Assembly (NCBI RefSeq): GCF_001375555.1
Contig: NZ_CTDZ01000009.1
Coordinates: 3,217,758-3,281,757 of the forward strand
DNA from: Numidum massiliense
GTDB taxonomy: Bacteria; Bacillota; Bacilli; Thermoactinomycetales; Novibacillaceae
Reading direction: 5' to 3'
Length of the DNA: 64,000 nucleotides
How positions within the stretch are numbered: the stretch's first letter is position 1; each line of letters starts with the position of its first letter. Of the stretch, positions 62,330 to 64,000 are shown piece by piece. The position numbers and the translations under genes are program-made. The notes below the pieces were generated by a model. That model had not been told where the DNA came from. It worked only from the letters and a program-made list of their open reading frames with translations, and ran no database searches.

Positions 62330-62833
62330 GTGACGAAAAAAGGGATACCAGTCGCCGTCGTCATGACAGTGGCACAGCAACTGCCTGGGGAGCAAGCGTT
62401 CCAGCGCGAGGGGCAGGAGCAGCAAGCTGTGCAAGAGCACCGTTACACGGGCACGGCGTGGATCGGTAGCAAGCAGTGGGTCGTCCGCTATGTCGAACAA
62501 GCTCAGGCGGATGATCGCGAGCGAGAGCGGTCAGAAGTGCACACGACGGTGAAAGTAAAAGCGGATGAACTACTCGTCATTCGCCGCGGCGCGGTGGCGA
62601 TGCGTCAACTGTTTCGTCCGGGAGTAGAGACGAGTGGGTCATATGTGACCCCGTACGGGGCGATGCACATGGTGACAGCGACAGAGCACCTCGCGCAGAA
62701 GACGACGGCGCCTGAAGAGAGCGACTCTACGGCGAAGGGGAACTGGTACGTTGCGTGGCGCTATCGCTTGACTTTAAACGGTGCCGACGCCGGTACATTT
62801 GCGATGACGCTAACCGTGCAACCACAGCAGTAG
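62330..62833 (+). CDS. ywiB: YwiB, DUF1934 beta-barrel protein
   Basis: 167 residues. KGIPVAVVMTVAQQ at the N-terminus, then WVVRYVEQ, STVKVKADELLVIRRGAVAM-like strands and GSYVTPYGAMHMVTAT fit DUF1934, a calycin-like fold next to argS throughout Bacillales. GTG 62330 has AGGAGG 7 bases before it; the frame is open to 62306 without support. Function unknown. Confidence 0.88.
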   Translation: MTKKGIPVAVVMTVAQQLPGEQAFQREGQEQQAVQEHRYTGTAWIGSKQWVVRYVEQAQADDRERERSEVHTTVKVKADELLVIRRGAVAMRQLFRPGVETSGSYVTPYGAMHMVTATEHLAQKTTAPEESDSTAKGNWYVAWRYRLTLNGADAGTFAMTLTVQPQQ

Positions 62834-62893
62834 GCGATGCTAAAATTGAGTGATTCGATCGTAACAATATGCATATGTGGAGTGAACAAGCGA

Positions 62894-64000
62894 GTGAACA
62901 TTTTAGAACAACTACAAGAGACATTAAAAAAAGAAATTGCGAAGGCTGTCGTCGCTGCCGGATTGGCGACCGCGGACAACGTGCCAGCCGTCGTCTTAGA
63001 GACGCCGAAAGATAAGGCGCACGGCGACTTGGCGACAAACATGGCCATGCAGCTTACGCGCATCGCACGGCGCAATCCACGGGAAATAGCTAGCTTACTC
63101 GTGGCACATATCGATCAACAAGCGGCTAGTATCGAAAACATTGAAATTGCCGGGCCAGGATTTATTAATTTCTTCCTACAGAAATCGGTGTTAACTGAAG
63201 TTGTTTCCACCGTACTTACACAAGGCGACGCCTACGGGCAAAGTGCGCACGGGGGCGGGGAACGCGTTAACGTCGAATTTGTCAGTGCCAATCCGACGGG
63301 TCACTTACATTTAGGTCACGCGCGGGGCGCAGCCATCGGCGATTCATTATGCAATATATTGGAAGCTGCCGGTTACGACGTCGGTAGGGAGTACTACATT
63401 AACGATGCGGGTAACCAAATGGACATGCTCGCCCTGTCCGTCGAAGCGCGCTATTTACAGGCACTTGGTCGCGACAAAGAGCTTCCCGCCGACGGCTACC
63501 ACGGGCAAGAAATTGTCGCGCTAGGCCAAGAAATAGCTTCAGAGTACGGCGATCGCTTCGTTAACGTCTCTGAAGAAGAGCGGCGTGACTTCTTCCGCGA
63601 GTACGGGTTAAAGCGGGAACTGGCGAAAATTAAGGCGGACTTGAAACGGTATGGCGTCGCGTTCGACAAATGGTTTTCCGAGACGTCGCTGTACACGTCG
63701 GGGGACGTGCAAGAGACGTTAGACGAATTGCGAGAACTCGGGCACTTGTACGAACAGGACGGGGCGACGTGGTTAAAGACGACGGCGTTCGGCGACGACA
63801 AAGACCGTGTACTCGTAAAGTCGGACGGGTCATACACGTATTTGACCCCGGACATCGCCTACCACCGCAACAAGTACGCCCGCGGCTTTACCCGTTTGAT
63901 TAACATTTGGGGGGCAGACCACCACGGGTACATTCCGCGGATGAAAGCGGCGATGGAGGCGTTCGACTACCGTCCGGAGCAGTTGCAAGTGATCGTGACG
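62894..64000 (+). CDS. argS: arginyl-tRNA synthetase, 3'-truncated by the window edge
   Basis: 369 codons of about 555 are present. It starts at GTG 62894 with GGAG ahead and reads [20 protein letters not shown]. The class I signature [14 protein letters not shown] is present, preceded by [10 protein letters not shown], and followed by [29 protein letters not shown] near the edge. The KMSK-like loop and the anticodon-binding domain lie outside the window. It is the usual neighbour of ywiB. Confidence 0.97.
   Translation, partial: MNILEQLQETLKKEIAKAVVAAGLATADNVPAVVLETPKDKAHGDLATNMAMQLTRIARRNPREIASLLVAHIDQQAASIENIEIAGPGFINFFLQKSVLTEVVSTVLTQGDAYGQSAHGGGERVNVEFVSANPTGHLHLGHARGAAIGDSLCNILEAAGYDVGREYYINDAGNQMDMLALSVEARYLQALGRDKELPADGYHGQEIVALGQEIASEYGDRFVNVSEEERRDFFREYGLKRELAKIKADLKRYGVAFDKWFSETSLYTSGDVQETLDELRELGHLYEQDGATWLKTTAFGDDKDRVLVKSDGSYTYLTPDIAYHRNKYARGFTRLINIWGADHHGYIPRMKAAMEAFDYRPEQLQVIVT

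Overview
The window is a continuous stretch of a Bacillota (Bacilli, Bacillales-type) chromosome just to one side of the replication origin. Evidence: the order mnmG-rsmG-noc-parA-parB-(DUF4446)-yyaC-yyzM-ychF-rpsF-ssb-rpsR-yybS-gdpP-rplI-dnaB-purA-walRK-yycHI-walJ-htrA is essentially that of Bacillus subtilis left of oriC. Two exact parS sites and an exact Noc-binding sequence are present, as are sporulation-associated genes (noc, yyaC, a YheC/D protein). The DNA looks moderately GC-rich, with many GTG/TTG starts, so it is probably not a classical Bacillus; a Thermoactinomycetaceae/Alicyclobacillaceae-like lineage is a guess. The origin should lie just before base 1, so most + strand genes are co-directional with replication.

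Layout. 1-5.7 kb: end of the mnmG/rsmG block and chromosome segregation genes (noc, parA, parB) with parS sites. 5.7-15.6 kb: yyaC, a YkvI-type transporter, ychF, the rpsF-ssb-rpsR operon with a structured leader, a MazG-like protein, yybS, gdpP, rplI and dnaB. 15.6-23.9 kb: an island between dnaB and purA holding a LevR/GfrR-type sigma-54 activator, a canonical -24/-12 promoter, a mannose-family PTS (EIIA, B, C, D) and two SIS-domain proteins. The order matches gfrABCDEF, so uptake and deglycation of glycated amino acids (Amadori products) is predicted. 24-32.3 kb: purA behind an exact PurBox, a head-on ATP-grasp gene, and the walRK-yycHI-walJ operon. 32.3-38.2 kb: htrA, a decayed patch with two gene remnants, recQ and an Fsr-type exporter.

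38.3-51 kb is a catabolic and nitrogen region: a thioredoxin-like gene; hutH plus a YuiF-type transporter behind a terminator leader with three evenly spaced UAG triplets; abgT with two M20 amidohydrolases and a probable regulator; and a head-on formamidase/FmdB/OFA-transporter operon with its own promoter. 51-64 kb: two very small genes, a HAD phosphatase, cardiolipin synthase, an AzgA-type purine permease, then a second B. subtilis-like block (ywhD, pbpG, speE, speB, an SPFH protein with a ribbon-helix-helix partner, ywiB, argS). argS runs off the right edge.

No rRNA, tRNA, CRISPR array, transposase or phage gene was recognised. The most interesting items are the sigma-54/PTS/deglycase island with its structured leader, the hut leader with a HutP-like but differently spaced UAG array, the Noc site inside walK, the exact PurBox, the formamide operon, and a 25-bp palindrome in front of an unrecognised 77-residue gene.
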